A DNA stretch of 64,000 nt from an uncultured Roseobacter sp. (GTDB lineage Bacteria > Pseudomonadota > Alphaproteobacteria > Rhodobacterales > Rhodobacteraceae), in assembly GCF_947496515.1 (NCBI RefSeq), contig NZ_CANMDB010000001.1:676161-740160 (forward strand), in the 5' to 3' direction. The position numbers and the translations under genes were made by a program. The notes beneath the pieces are model-generated. The model did no database searches, was not told the origin of the DNA, and saw only the letters and a list, made by a program, of their open reading frames with translations. Shown piece after piece: positions 17,438 to 26,523 of the stretch (positions are counted from its first letter, which is position 1; each line of letters opens with the position of its first letter).

Positions 17438-17755
17438 TCAGAGGCCCAGAGCAGTCTGGGTTTCCTTGCTCCAGCCAAGATACATCACGTCCCCTGCCAC
17501 GATCAGGGGGCGCTTCATCAGCGCCGGATGTTCCCGCAGCAGCGTCAGCGGCGGCATCTCGCGCTCGGCCTCGCCCAACCCCCGCCAGGTGGTCGAGCGG
17601 GTGTTGAGCAGATCCGGACCAAAAGCGGCCAGAGCCGCCTCCAGCACCTCCTTCGGCACACCGTCCGCGCGCACGTCGATCAGCTCCGCCTCCGGCAAAG
17701 CCTTCAGGGCCTTACGGCAGGTGTCGCAATTCTTCAGACCATAAAGTCGCATCAT
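17438..17755 (-). CDS. ArsC/Spx-family thioredoxin-fold protein
   Basis: 105 residues. LYGLKNCDTCRKALKAL carries a C-x-x-C pair in the thioredoxin-fold position, and NTRSTTWRGL with PALMKRPLIVAG matches the ArsC-like YffB/Spx group. True ArsC enzymes reduce arsenate; short YffB-like members act as glutathione-dependent reductases of unknown target. No arsenic genes are nearby, so arsenate reduction is not claimed. The second Met, 3 nt downstream, is an equally possible start. Confidence 0.82.
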   Translation of the reverse strand: MMRLYGLKNCDTCRKALKALPEAELIDVRADGVPKEVLEAALAAFGPDLLNTRSTTWRGLGEAEREMPPLTLLREHPALMKRPLIVAGDVMYLGWSKETQTALGL

Positions 17756-17854
17756 TTACTCACAGGTTTGGGATTTTAGCGCTGGAATCAGCCGGTTTAT
17801 TTGCGTTTTGCTTGATTTTTACAGGGGGAAGGCAATGTTTTAAAGGGTAGTGAA

Positions 17855-17926
17855 CCGGGCCACCACCCGGCCTGCGCGCAGAAACCACCCTGACAGCTTC
17901 AGGGAGGTCCCCAAAGACAAAGGAGG
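17855..17926 (+). promoter_or_regulatory. Structured leader of the cold-shock gene
   Basis: Two hairpins precede cspA: CCGGG-N6-CCCGG at 17855-17870 and CCCTGA-N5-TCAGGG at 17888-17904. They are followed by a strong AGGAGG at 17921-17926. An ATG-GGA-TAG mini-frame at 17928-17936 abuts the cspA start. Structured leaders commonly give cspA-type genes temperature-dependent translation; that is inferred here. Confidence 0.4.
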
Positions 17927-17936
17927 CATGGGATAG

Positions 17937-18143
17937 ATGCCAAACGGCACTGTAAAATGGTTTAACACGACTAAAGGATATGGGTTCATCGCGCCCGAAG
18001 GCGGTGGGTCAGATGTGTTCGTCCACATCTCTGCGGTAGAGCGCTCCGGGCTGACCGGTCTCGCCGATGATCAGAAAGTCAGTTTCGAGCTGTCAGAAGG
18101 CCGCGATGGTCGGCAAATGGCGAGCGATCTCAAGCTGCTCTGA
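17937..18143 (+). CDS. cspA: Cold-shock domain protein
   Basis: 68 residues, a single cold-shock domain. GTVKWFNTTKGYGFIAPEGG contains RNP1 (KGYGFI) and DVFVHISAVE contains RNP2. These proteins bind single-stranded RNA/DNA and melt secondary structure. The sequence is typical of the alphaproteobacterial CspA group. The long structured leader suggests post-transcriptional control. Confidence 0.95.
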   Translation: MPNGTVKWFNTTKGYGFIAPEGGGSDVFVHISAVERSGLTGLADDQKVSFELSEGRDGRQMASDLKLL

Positions 18144-18590
18144 TCGCCACGCAACGCAGCAGACAGCCCCTCACCACTCTCCGGTCCAGACGCAAAAGAC
18201 ACCGCTGCCTGCATGGGATGCCGGGCAGCGCGAGACACCACCGACCTGGTCAGAATGACGGCAAGGCAACGCGTCGCCCGGTATCGCGATATGGTTCTTT
18301 TTTCACCTCAGCAAACGTCAGCTTGGCCCGCTAAATGCGCTATGACCGCAGCCGTTTTTGCCATCTGGCCCGCTTTCGACAAAGATGAGGGCGAACTCGC
18401 ACTGGCAGTAAGATAGTGTGTGAGGGCGATGTCATGGCACCACGGCGAAGGGTCGCAAGATCGTGCAATCCGGGTCGCTGCGGCTTCGGCAGGCAAGTCC
18501 TTCCGTGATACGCGCCACCGGCTGCCGTCCGCGAACGCACAAAACGCATGTCGGCGTCAGCCGACGCCTTTTGACAGCGAAAGGCCGTCT
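18144..18590. other. Intergenic region, no supported gene
   Basis: 447 bp between cspA and the MscS-type gene. Reading frames here have no ribosome site and atypical composition. A 6-bp hairpin GTCGGC-GTCA-GCCGAC at 18550-18565 followed by GCCTTTTG is the only structure noted; it may end transcription from the upstream side. Confidence 0.5.
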
Positions 18591-20933
18591 CTAGCGGTCG
18601 TCCGCAGCGGAGGCGCCGCCTTCCATCAGGTCTTCTTCGATGGAGGCTTCCGCCGCAGCTGTCACGGCCTTTTTCTCCTCTTCGGAAAGCTCTTCGATCT
18701 GCTTGTCACCGGCCAGCCGCACCGTCACCTCACGGTGCGCAAACTTGATCCCCTCGCGCTCAAAGAGCGCCCGGATTTCCTCGTAGACACGCTTGCGGAT
18801 CAGCCATTGGTCACCCGGTTTTGTCATGAACTTCACGCGGATGATCATCGCGCTGTCCTGCATTTCGATCACGCCCTGGGACTTCAGCGGCTGGATGAAG
18901 TTGTCCCCGATGACCGGATCATCGAGTAGCGCCACCCCCAGCTTTTTGATCAGCTTGCGGACCTGTTCCACATCGGTGTCATAGGTGACACGCAGCGGCA
19001 GTTTCATCATGACCCAGTCGCGCGAATAATTGGTCATCACCTGAATCTCGCCGAAGGGAATGGTGTGCAGCGCGCCCAGATGGTGGCGCAGCTGGAAAGA
19101 CCGGACGGAAATCTTCTCCACGGTGCCCTTCACCCCGCCGATATCGAGGTATTCGCCCTTGCGAAAAGCGTCGTCGAATAGAAAGAACCCGCCCGAGAAA
19201 ATGTCGCGAACCAGCGCCTGGCTGCCAAAGCCCACGGCGACGCCCACCACACCGGCACCGGCAAAGAGCGGGCCCACATTCACCCCAAGCTCCAGCAGGA
19301 TGATCAGCACAATGGTGACCAGCACGACGATCAGGATAAAATTCCGAAAGAGCGGCAGGAGCGTCGCCAGCCGACTGGCGCTGGAGCCGCCGCCCTCGTC
19401 GCCCAGTTCCGCCTCCTCCGCGTCACCCTGCTCTTCGCTGATCTTGCGGTCGATCCAGATCCGGAAGACGTGATAGACGATGTAGCCCAGAAAGATGATG
19501 ACCATGATGTCGAGCAACTGGGTGGTCGCGCTTTCCACCATCCGGGCGGAGTTGTTGTCCCAGATGTAGAAGAACGCATACGTTCCCGCGACAAAGGCAA
19601 GGATGCCCGCGACCCGGCGCGCCAGCGCCTCAAAGGAGTTCAGCTCGGGCCGACGCACCACGACCTCGCCCGCGACATCCACGGGGCCGTCTTCTGGATC
19701 CGCCTTGTTCAATGTTCGCAGGGCGCGCGCGCGGGCAAAGCTGCGCTCAATCAGATAGTTGATGACACCGTAGACCACGATGATGGACAGCAGGATCGCG
19801 TAGGCCCCCGCGATCAGCGGGATGGACGACGGATTACCCAGCACCAGGTCGTAGGTCAGCTCGACCCAGGCAAAGAGCACGTAAAGGATCACCACCGGTG
19901 CCCAGCCCGCCGCCAGCACGCGGGTGATGAAGCTGAGCGAAGCGCGATCGCTGCCGTTGATGATCGCATCCGTGATGGCGCGGCGGTTCACCAGTACCAT
20001 CAGGACGTTGAGCAGCACGACCAGCCCGGACAGCATGGCTGCAAGGAAGGCATAGACATCGTAGTTGAGCCCCAGCTCGCCGATCCAGACGCCGAAGAGA
20101 ATGGCACAGACATCCACGATGGCCACCGTCGTCAGCCAGCGGTGCAGCTTCTTTGCATCCTCGGTCCCCAGGGTGGGGATGCGGTATTGCGCCATGTATG
20201 GCGACAGGATCATCCGCCACAGGTTCGCCAGCGCCCGGCACAAAAAGTAGCCGATGTTGACGATACTGGCCGTGAACTGGATCGACGAATCCTTGATCGG
20301 ACCCCAAAAGAGGATCCCCAGAACGTAGGCCACGGCCATCGAGATCAGGATGCCGACAATACCCAGAAAGAACCTAAAGACCAGCCAGGGCATCTTTTCG
20401 GCGTAGCCTTTGGGGTTCTCATAAGTCACCGCCCGGATCCAGTGGATGGCGATGCGTTTGCCGTAAATCTGGTATTCGACGACAGCGCCCACGGCAAAGA
20501 GCATCAGCGAAAAGACCAGCACCTGCCCGTACGCCCAGATTTCGCCCGACGGGCTGGTGGCGCGCAGGATATAGACAACCTCGTTGAAAGCATTGGGCAA
20601 ATCCAGCAGCCGCTCGACCAGCGCGGTGCGGAACTCCACCACCGCGTTTTGCGTCTTCATGAGCGCGTAACCTTCGCTCGCGGTGCCAGCCGGTTCGGCA
20701 GGTGCTGCTGGACTGGTGCTGACAAGTTGACCAGCGCTATCGATAACGACAACGCCGACACCGTTTTCCGCCGCCTCGCGCATGATCTCCGCGATCCGGT
20801 CGCTGTCGGAGCTCTCGTCGGTGCCGGACAGATCAAGCAGCGACCCAATGCCCTGCGCCGGAGCAGACTGGGGCATCAACGCGCTCAGGAAAACGGCGCA
20901 GCAGAGCGTCATGAAGAAATGAGGTAGCCGCAT
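18591..20933 (-). CDS. Large MscS-family mechanosensitive ion channel protein
   Basis: 780 residues from the ATG at 20933, which begins a signal peptide (MRLPHFFMTLCCAVFLSALM, cleavage near APAQG). A periplasmic segment, then about ten membrane helices, then the MscS core: the pore-like GVVGVAVGFGSQALVRDIFSG helix, the beta domain FLFDDAFRKGEYLDIGGVKG and the cytoplasmic alpha/beta domain, ending in an acidic tail. It resembles the YbiO/YnaI-type large MscS paralogues, which release solutes on osmotic downshock. The reading frame is open further upstream, but that part is compositionally unlike a protein. Confidence 0.9.
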   Translation of the reverse strand: MRLPHFFMTLCCAVFLSALMPQSAPAQGIGSLLDLSGTDESSDSDRIAEIMREAAENGVGVVVIDSAGQLVSTSPAAPAEPAGTASEGYALMKTQNAVVEFRTALVERLLDLPNAFNEVVYILRATSPSGEIWAYGQVLVFSLMLFAVGAVVEYQIYGKRIAIHWIRAVTYENPKGYAEKMPWLVFRFFLGIVGILISMAVAYVLGILFWGPIKDSSIQFTASIVNIGYFLCRALANLWRMILSPYMAQYRIPTLGTEDAKKLHRWLTTVAIVDVCAILFGVWIGELGLNYDVYAFLAAMLSGLVVLLNVLMVLVNRRAITDAIINGSDRASLSFITRVLAAGWAPVVILYVLFAWVELTYDLVLGNPSSIPLIAGAYAILLSIIVVYGVINYLIERSFARARALRTLNKADPEDGPVDVAGEVVVRRPELNSFEALARRVAGILAFVAGTYAFFYIWDNNSARMVESATTQLLDIMVIIFLGYIVYHVFRIWIDRKISEEQGDAEEAELGDEGGGSSASRLATLLPLFRNFILIVVLVTIVLIILLELGVNVGPLFAGAGVVGVAVGFGSQALVRDIFSGGFFLFDDAFRKGEYLDIGGVKGTVEKISVRSFQLRHHLGALHTIPFGEIQVMTNYSRDWVMMKLPLRVTYDTDVEQVRKLIKKLGVALLDDPVIGDNFIQPLKSQGVIEMQDSAMIIRVKFMTKPGDQWLIRKRVYEEIRALFEREGIKFAHREVTVRLAGDKQIEELSEEEKKAVTAAAEASIEEDLMEGGASAADDR

Positions 20934-21292
20934 GAAAGACCCGGATTCGAGTAAACTAAAATCGTTCATGACGCTAGGGGAGACAGCACACCATTGCAAT
21001 CGTGCATCGCAGCCCCGGAAAGCGCGCCTGGCGTTTTGCATGCCGTTAACTTTTATGTCAAAGAAGGGCGCAGGTTGGTTGACGACCCCCCGCAAAGACG
21101 CAAGGACTGGCCGATGCGGCTGACTTTTCCCCTCCTGCCTCTGTCGAGTGCTGATCCCTCCGTGACGGGAGTTTCCGCGCGCGCGCGGCCGGGTCCTACC
21201 ACGCCGCTTTCCGCAGGGGGCGAGAGCGAAGCACTGTCTCAAAGCACCTCGTGGCGCGGGTCTTCCTGCAACGATGCACGGAGCATCACGCG
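20934..21292. other. Divergent intergenic region (MscS gene / glycan cluster)
   Basis: 359 bp between two divergent transcription units, so it should hold both promoters. An AT-rich patch (TGTTAACTTTTATGTCA at about 21043-21059) is the likeliest promoter area. No convincing small gene or hairpin terminator was seen. Confidence 0.45.
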
Positions 21293-22504
21293 ATGAACGT
21301 GGCGAGCCGTTTGCCCCGGCAGAACCCACCCGTCACCGATGCGCCGCAGCGCATCGTGCTTTACAGTCATGACACCTTCGGGCTCGGCCATCTGCGCCGC
21401 TCGCGGGCGCTGGCCTCGGCGCTGACGGCGGCGAACCCGCAGGCTTCGGCGATCATCCTGACAGGCTCTCCGGTCGCGGGGCGCTTCACCTTTCCCGAGC
21501 GGGTCGATCACATGCGCCTGCCCGGGGTGACCAAACTGACTGACGGCAGCTATGTCAGCCAGACACTGGGGCTCGACATTGACGAGACGACAAACCTGCG
21601 GTCGGGCCTCATTCAGACGGCGATAGAGCAATACGAGCCCGATCTGCTGATCGTGGACAAAGAACCCACCGGCTTTCGCGGCGAGCTTCTGCCCACGCTG
21701 AACTGGCTCGCCGAGCGGGACGGAACCCGCTGTGTTCTGGGCCTGCGCGACGTGCTGGACGCCCCCGAGCCGCTGGCTGCGGAATGGGCCCGCAAGGGGG
21801 CGACCGACGCGGCAGAAGCGTTCTACGACGAGATCTGGGTCTACGGGCCCCGGTTGGTCTATGACCCCACGGCGGGCTTGCCGCTCAGCGAGGACACGCG
21901 CGCGCGGCTGCACTGGACAGGCTATCTGCGCCGCGAGGTGATAGACGCCGCCGATGTGCCGGATACACCCTATGTGCTGATCACGCCGGGCGGCGGGGGC
22001 GACGGTCAGGCCATGGTCGATCTGGTGCTGGAGGCCTATGAGCTGGATCCCACCCTGACCCCCAACGCGGTGCTGGTCTACGGTCCGTTTCTGTCCGGTG
22101 AGGTGCGCGAGGCCTTCGAGGCGCGCGTGGCGCGGCTGAATGGCCGGGTCACCGCCGTCGGCTTCGATGCCCGGATCGAAGCGCTCTTTGCGGGCGCTGA
22201 GGGCGTGGTGTGCATGGGCGGCTACAACACCTTCTGCGAAGTGCTGTCGTTTGACAAACGGGCGGTGATCGTGCCGCGCACCGTGCCGCGGCGGGAGCAG
22301 TGGATCCGCGCTGCGCGTGCCGAAGAGCTTGGGCTGGTGCGCATGCTGGATGAAACGCGGGACGGGATGAACGCTCAGACCATGGTTGCGTTCATCCGCG
22401 CCCTGCCGGCGCAGCGCAAACCATCGCAGGCCGGTGCGGGCAGTCTGCTCGACGGGCTCGACGTGGTGGTCGCCCGCGCCACGGCGCTGATGGCCGGAAA
22501 ATGA
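21293..22504 (+). CDS. GT28/MurG-like glycosyltransferase family protein
   Basis: 403 residues. The N-terminal YSHDTFGLGHLRRSRALASAL is the glycine-rich loop of the predicted glycosyltransferase family (COG4671-like), and the C-terminal half has LITPGGGGDGQAMVD and VVCMGGYNTFCEVLSFDKRAVIVPR, the nucleotide-sugar pocket of MurG-like GT-B enzymes. The ATG at 21293 is used because the extension to 21251 is not protein-like. First gene of a seven-gene overlapping operon; donor and acceptor unknown. Confidence 0.82.
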   Translation: MNVASRLPRQNPPVTDAPQRIVLYSHDTFGLGHLRRSRALASALTAANPQASAIILTGSPVAGRFTFPERVDHMRLPGVTKLTDGSYVSQTLGLDIDETTNLRSGLIQTAIEQYEPDLLIVDKEPTGFRGELLPTLNWLAERDGTRCVLGLRDVLDAPEPLAAEWARKGATDAAEAFYDEIWVYGPRLVYDPTAGLPLSEDTRARLHWTGYLRREVIDAADVPDTPYVLITPGGGGDGQAMVDLVLEAYELDPTLTPNAVLVYGPFLSGEVREAFEARVARLNGRVTAVGFDARIEALFAGAEGVVCMGGYNTFCEVLSFDKRAVIVPRTVPRREQWIRAARAEELGLVRMLDETRDGMNAQTMVAFIRALPAQRKPSQAGAGSLLDGLDVVVARATALMAGK

Positions 22505-23745
22505 CGCCGCAGCCAGGGCGGTTGGCGGTGGTGGTCAAAGGGTGGCCGCGGCTGTCGGAGACCTTCATCGCACAGGAACTGGTCGCCCTCGAAGAGGCAG
22601 GCCTCGATCTGGAACTGTGGTCGCTGCGCCACCCGACCGATACCAAGATCCACCCGCTGCATAGCCGGTTGCGCGCGCCGGTGCGCTATCTGCCCGAATA
22701 CCTCAAGGACGAGCCCGCCCGTGTCCTGCGCGCGGGGGCCAAAGTGCGCCGCCTGCCCGGCTTTCGCGCCGCCTGGCGGGCCTTTTGCGCGGACTACGCC
22801 CGGGACCGCACCCCCAACCGGGCGCGCCGCTTTGGTCAGGCCTGTGTGCTCGCCGCCGAGATGCCAACGCAGACGGCGGGGCTTTACGCGCATTTCCTGC
22901 ACACACCCGCATCGGTGGCACGCTACGCGGCGATCCTGCGGGGGCAGCGCTGGTCCTTTTCGGCTCATGCAAAGGACATCTGGACTTCGCCGGAGTGGGA
23001 GCTGCGCGAAAAGCTCGACCCCGCGCACCACGGCGCGGCCTTCGGTGCCACTTGTACCGGGTTTGGTGCCGCGCATCTGCGGTCTTTGGCGGATCGGCCT
23101 GACCGTGTCGATCTTGTCTACCACGGGCTGGATCTGGACCGCTTTCCGCCGCCGCCACCGCGCATGTTGCGTGAGGCTGACGCGCCCATATCGCTGCTGT
23201 CGGTCGGGCGTTTGGTCGAAAAGAAGGGCTTTGACCGGCTGATCGAGGCTTTGGCACTCCTGCCAGACGGTACCCGCTGGCAATGGACCCATATCGGCGG
23301 TGGCGCCCTGGGTGAGCCGCTGCGGGCACGGGCGGAGAGCTTGGGCCTTGCGGCGAGGATCACTTGGCGCGGGGCCTGCGATCAGCCCGAGGTGATCGCC
23401 GCAATCCGGGCCGCAGATCTCTTTGTGCTGCCAAGCCGCGTGGCCGCCGATGGGGACCGTGACGGGCTGCCCAACGTGCTGATGGAGGCGGCAAGCCAGC
23501 GACTGGCGATCCTGTCGACACCGGTGTCCGCCATCCCGGAATTCATCGAAAACGGAGTCCATGGTGTGCTGAGCGAGGACACACCGCAGGCCTTGGCCAC
23601 GGCGATCGAAGCCCTGGCAGCGGATCCCGCGCACGCGGCCCGGCTCGCCGAGGCCGCCTACACCCGGTTGATCGCGGAGTTTCGAATGGAGCCCGGGATC
23701 GACCATCTGGCGGGCCGGTTGCGCGCGATGATGGCGATGCGATGA
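22501..23745 (+). CDS. Glycosyltransferase family 4 protein
   Basis: 414 residues. N-terminal VVVKGWPRLSETFIAQEL is typical of exopolysaccharide GT4 enzymes (colanic-acid WcaL-like). The C-terminal GT-B domain has SVGRLVEKKGFDRLIEAL and a donor-site region FVLPSRVAADGDRDGLPNVLMEA. It overlaps the preceding stop by ATGA and the next start by 4 nt. Probably adds a sugar to a lipid- or polymer-linked acceptor in the cytoplasm. Confidence 0.88.
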   Translation: MTPQPGRLAVVVKGWPRLSETFIAQELVALEEAGLDLELWSLRHPTDTKIHPLHSRLRAPVRYLPEYLKDEPARVLRAGAKVRRLPGFRAAWRAFCADYARDRTPNRARRFGQACVLAAEMPTQTAGLYAHFLHTPASVARYAAILRGQRWSFSAHAKDIWTSPEWELREKLDPAHHGAAFGATCTGFGAAHLRSLADRPDRVDLVYHGLDLDRFPPPPPRMLREADAPISLLSVGRLVEKKGFDRLIEALALLPDGTRWQWTHIGGGALGEPLRARAESLGLAARITWRGACDQPEVIAAIRAADLFVLPSRVAADGDRDGLPNVLMEAASQRLAILSTPVSAIPEFIENGVHGVLSEDTPQALATAIEALAADPAHAARLAEAAYTRLIAEFRMEPGIDHLAGRLRAMMAMR

Positions 23746-24803
23746 AGATCGCCTTTTACGCGCCGATGAAGCCGCCCGATCATCCCGTGCCGTCAGGAGA
23801 CAGGACAATGGCGCGGTCGCTGCTGCGCGCCCTGTCGTACGGCGATATGGCGGCGGAGGTCGTCTCCGACCTGCAAACGCGCGAGCCGCGCGGCGATACC
23901 GCAGAGCAGGCCCGTTTGCGGGCAGCAGCAGCAGATGAGGTCGCGCGGCTCTCCGCTGTTGGGGGTTGGGCGCTCTGGCTGACGTATCACAGCTATTACA
24001 AGGCACCGGATCTTGTGGGGCCATGCGTCGCCGCAAAACTGGGCATCCCGTACGTGCAGGTGGAGGCAACGCGCGCGCAAAAACGGTTGCAGGGGCCCTG
24101 GGCTGGCTTTGCGCAATCAGCAGAGGCCGCCAGCGATGCCGCAGCGACGATCTTTGCGCTGACCCTGCGCGATGCAGAGGCCCTGCGCGCCTATGCGCCC
24201 ACCGGTCAGCGGATCGAGATCCTGGCGCCGTTTTTGCAACGTGAGGATCTGCCACCGCTCGGTACACGCACAGGGTCCATGCTCAGCGTGGGGATGCTGC
24301 GGCATGCGGACAAGCTGGCCTCCTACCGCCTGATCGCGGAGACGCTGGCGCAGCTGACGACCCCCGACTGGCGGCTGGAGATCGCGGGCGATGGTCCGGC
24401 ACGCGCCGATGTGGCCGCGCTGATGGCACCCTTTGGTGACAGGGTGAGACTGCGCGGTGCCTTGACCGCCGATGAATTGGCGCAGGCCTATGCCAGTGCC
24501 AGCCTGCTGGTCTGGCCGGGCGTCAACGAGGCCTTCGGGATGAGCTATCTCGAAGCGCAGGCCGCCGGTGTGCCGGTGGTGGCACAAGACAGGCCGGGCG
24601 TGCGGGACGTGCTGGCCCCGGCGGCCCGACCTCCAGTCGAGGCAGGCACCGCCGCGCTCGCCGTCCAGATTGACATGCTGCTGCAAAACGAAACCACGCG
24701 CCAGCGTATGGGTGACGAGGCCCGTGCCTATGTGGCCAAACGCCATCTGCTTGGCACGGCCAGCGACACGCTGTGCCGCACGCTAAGGCAGGTGGCGGCA
24801 TGA
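23742..24803 (+). CDS. Glycosyltransferase family 4 protein
   Basis: 353 residues starting MKIAFYAPMKPPDHPVPSGDRTMARSLL (read in two parts: an N-terminal GT-B strand and SGDR loop). The C-terminal half has MLSVGMLRHADKLASYRLI, a shortened donor helix, and WPGVNEAFGMSYLEAQAAGVPVVA, the E-x7-E donor-binding motif of GT4. ATGA overlaps with both neighbours indicate tight translational coupling. Confidence 0.87.
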   Translation: MKIAFYAPMKPPDHPVPSGDRTMARSLLRALSYGDMAAEVVSDLQTREPRGDTAEQARLRAAAADEVARLSAVGGWALWLTYHSYYKAPDLVGPCVAAKLGIPYVQVEATRAQKRLQGPWAGFAQSAEAASDAAATIFALTLRDAEALRAYAPTGQRIEILAPFLQREDLPPLGTRTGSMLSVGMLRHADKLASYRLIAETLAQLTTPDWRLEIAGDGPARADVAALMAPFGDRVRLRGALTADELAQAYASASLLVWPGVNEAFGMSYLEAQAAGVPVVAQDRPGVRDVLAPAARPPVEAGTAALAVQIDMLLQNETTRQRMGDEARAYVAKRHLLGTASDTLCRTLRQVAA

Positions 24804-25384
24804 TCCGGCTCGCGCTGCTGCGTCATGGCCACACGGCCTGGAACCGCGCGGGCCGCATTCAGGGTCGGTCGGATGTACCGCTGGATGAGGAGACGACGGC
24901 CACACTCGCCACCCGTACGCTGCCCAGCCCGTGGAAAGACGCCGCGTTATGGTCCAGCCCGCTCTCCCGCGCCCGCGCGACCGCGGCGCTTGTGGCCGGT
25001 CGTTCCCCGCAAATTGATCCGGCACTGACAGAGATGGACTGGGGCCAATGGGAAGGTCAGCAAGGCTCCCATTTACGCAGCGATCCCGACAGCGGGTTTC
25101 GCGACATTGAGGACTGGGGGTGGGACTACCGCCCGCCCGGCGGCGAAAGCCCCCGCGATCTGCGCGCGCGGCTTCTGCCTTGGGCGGCAGCGCTGGACCG
25201 CGATGCCGTGGCGGTCTGTCACATCGGGGTCATGCGGGTGCTGCTCGCCCACGCCATGGGCTGGGATTTTCGCGGCACCGCCCCCTTCAGGATCAAGCGT
25301 GAGAGGCTCTACGTGCTGACACGCACGCAGACCGGCTGGACGGCAGATCCCGATCCCGTTCGGCTGGAGGCCCGCACGCCATGA
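24800..25384 (+). CDS. Histidine phosphatase family protein
   Basis: 194 residues. The phosphohistidine motif LLRHGHTAWN (His9) and QGRSDVPLD mark a phosphoglycerate-mutase-like histidine phosphatase; the second His is in VAVCHIGVMRVLLAH. The family dephosphorylates sugar phosphates or small metabolites. Placement between glycosyltransferases suggests a phosphorylated sugar or lipid-linked intermediate. The ATG overlaps the upstream stop by 4 nt; a longer frame upstream only adds shadow sequence. Confidence 0.87.
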   Translation: MIRLALLRHGHTAWNRAGRIQGRSDVPLDEETTATLATRTLPSPWKDAALWSSPLSRARATAALVAGRSPQIDPALTEMDWGQWEGQQGSHLRSDPDSGFRDIEDWGWDYRPPGGESPRDLRARLLPWAAALDRDAVAVCHIGVMRVLLAHAMGWDFRGTAPFRIKRERLYVLTRTQTGWTADPDPVRLEARTP

Positions 25385-26523
25385 GGGTTGCGATCCTGGT
25401 CACCCACCTGCTTGGCAGCGGGCATCTGGCCCGCGCCCTGACGCTGGGGCGGGCAGTGGATGCCGCGGGGCACAAGGCTGTGGTGCTGTCAGGCGGTATG
25501 CCTGCGCCGCAATTGGCCACGTCGGGCGTGCAGTTCGTGCAGTTGCCGCCCCTGCGCTCCGACGGTGTGGCGTTCACGCGGTTGCTGGATGCGGACGGTG
25601 GCGAGGCATCCGCCGCCTTGCTTGACGCGCGTGCAACCGCCATTCGAGCTGCGCTGGTCGCCAGTCCTGTCGACGTGCTGATCACCGAGCTCTTTCCCTT
25701 CGGTCGGCGGGTGCTTAGGGCGGAGTTTCTGTCAGCCATCGAGGCGGCCCGGTCGCAGACGCCTGCCCCGCTGATCTGCGCCTCGATCCGGGACATACTG
25801 GCACCACCGTCCAAGCCTGCCCGCGCCGAGACCACGCAAGACATTATCACCCGCCTCTACGATGCGGTGCTGGTCCATGCGGACCCTGACGTCACGCCGC
25901 TGGAGGCAAGCTGGCCGGTGACTGGCGCGCTGGCAGCCAAGCTGCACTATACCGGATTTGTCGCGCCGCTACCCCCGGGCCCGCACCCGGATGGGATCGG
26001 TAGCGGAGAGATCCTGGTGAGCGCGGGCGGCGGCGACGTGGGCGGCGCGCTTTTTGAGGCAGCGCTGTCCGCTGCGGTGGCAACACCGGCCTGGCGCTGG
26101 CGGGTGCTGGTGGGCGGTGGCGCCGACGCGCGCGTGGCGACACTGGCCGATGCTGCCCCGTCCAATCTGAAGGTGGAGCCCGCCCGGCCCGACTTTCGCC
26201 AGATGCTGCAAGGCTCGGCGGCCTCCGTGTCGATGGCAGGATACAACACTGCCTTGGATCTGTTGCAGACCGGCACACCGGCCGTATTGATCCCCTTCGA
26301 CGCGGGGGGAGAGACAGAACAGAGCCTGCGTGCGGCGGCCCTGTCAAAGCTGCCGGGGGTTGAGGTGCTGCGGACGGCGGAATTGACGGGCGAACGTTTG
26401 CGCGACGCCGTCGCCAAGGTTCAGGCCGCTCCCCCGCGCGCACCACGCGCAGACGGGATGGAGGGCGCTGCGCGCACCGTAGAGATTCTGCAAGAGCTGT
26501 TGGAGGCACGTCGTGCAGATTAA
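25381..26523 (+). CDS. GT28/MurG-like glycosyltransferase family protein
   Basis: 380 residues, the second protein of this type in the cluster. LVTHLLGSGHLARALTLGRA is the N-terminal glycine loop; ILVSAGGGDVGGALFEAAL and SVSMAGYNTALDLLQTGTPAVLIPF form the donor pocket. It is clearly related in plan to the product of 21293 but diverged. Overlaps the upstream stop by ATGA and runs 11 nt into the next gene. Confidence 0.82.
   Translation: MRVAILVTHLLGSGHLARALTLGRAVDAAGHKAVVLSGGMPAPQLATSGVQFVQLPPLRSDGVAFTRLLDADGGEASAALLDARATAIRAALVASPVDVLITELFPFGRRVLRAEFLSAIEAARSQTPAPLICASIRDILAPPSKPARAETTQDIITRLYDAVLVHADPDVTPLEASWPVTGALAAKLHYTGFVAPLPPGPHPDGIGSGEILVSAGGGDVGGALFEAALSAAVATPAWRWRVLVGGGADARVATLADAAPSNLKVEPARPDFRQMLQGSAASVSMAGYNTALDLLQTGTPAVLIPFDAGGETEQSLRAAALSKLPGVEVLRTAELTGERLRDAVAKVQAAPPRAPRADGMEGAARTVEILQELLEARRAD

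Noticed and set aside
18420..18929. Plus-strand frame overlapping the MscS gene
   Set aside because: It lies opposite the conserved cytoplasmic domain of the channel and matches nothing recognisable.
19470..20927. Plus-strand frame of 485 codons opposite the channel gene
   Set aside because: It is His/Asp/Gln-rich, the composition expected from the antisense of a high-GC membrane protein.
20934..21329. N-terminal extension of the MscS-type protein
   Set aside because: Low-complexity Arg/Pro/Gly sequence ahead of a clear signal peptide.
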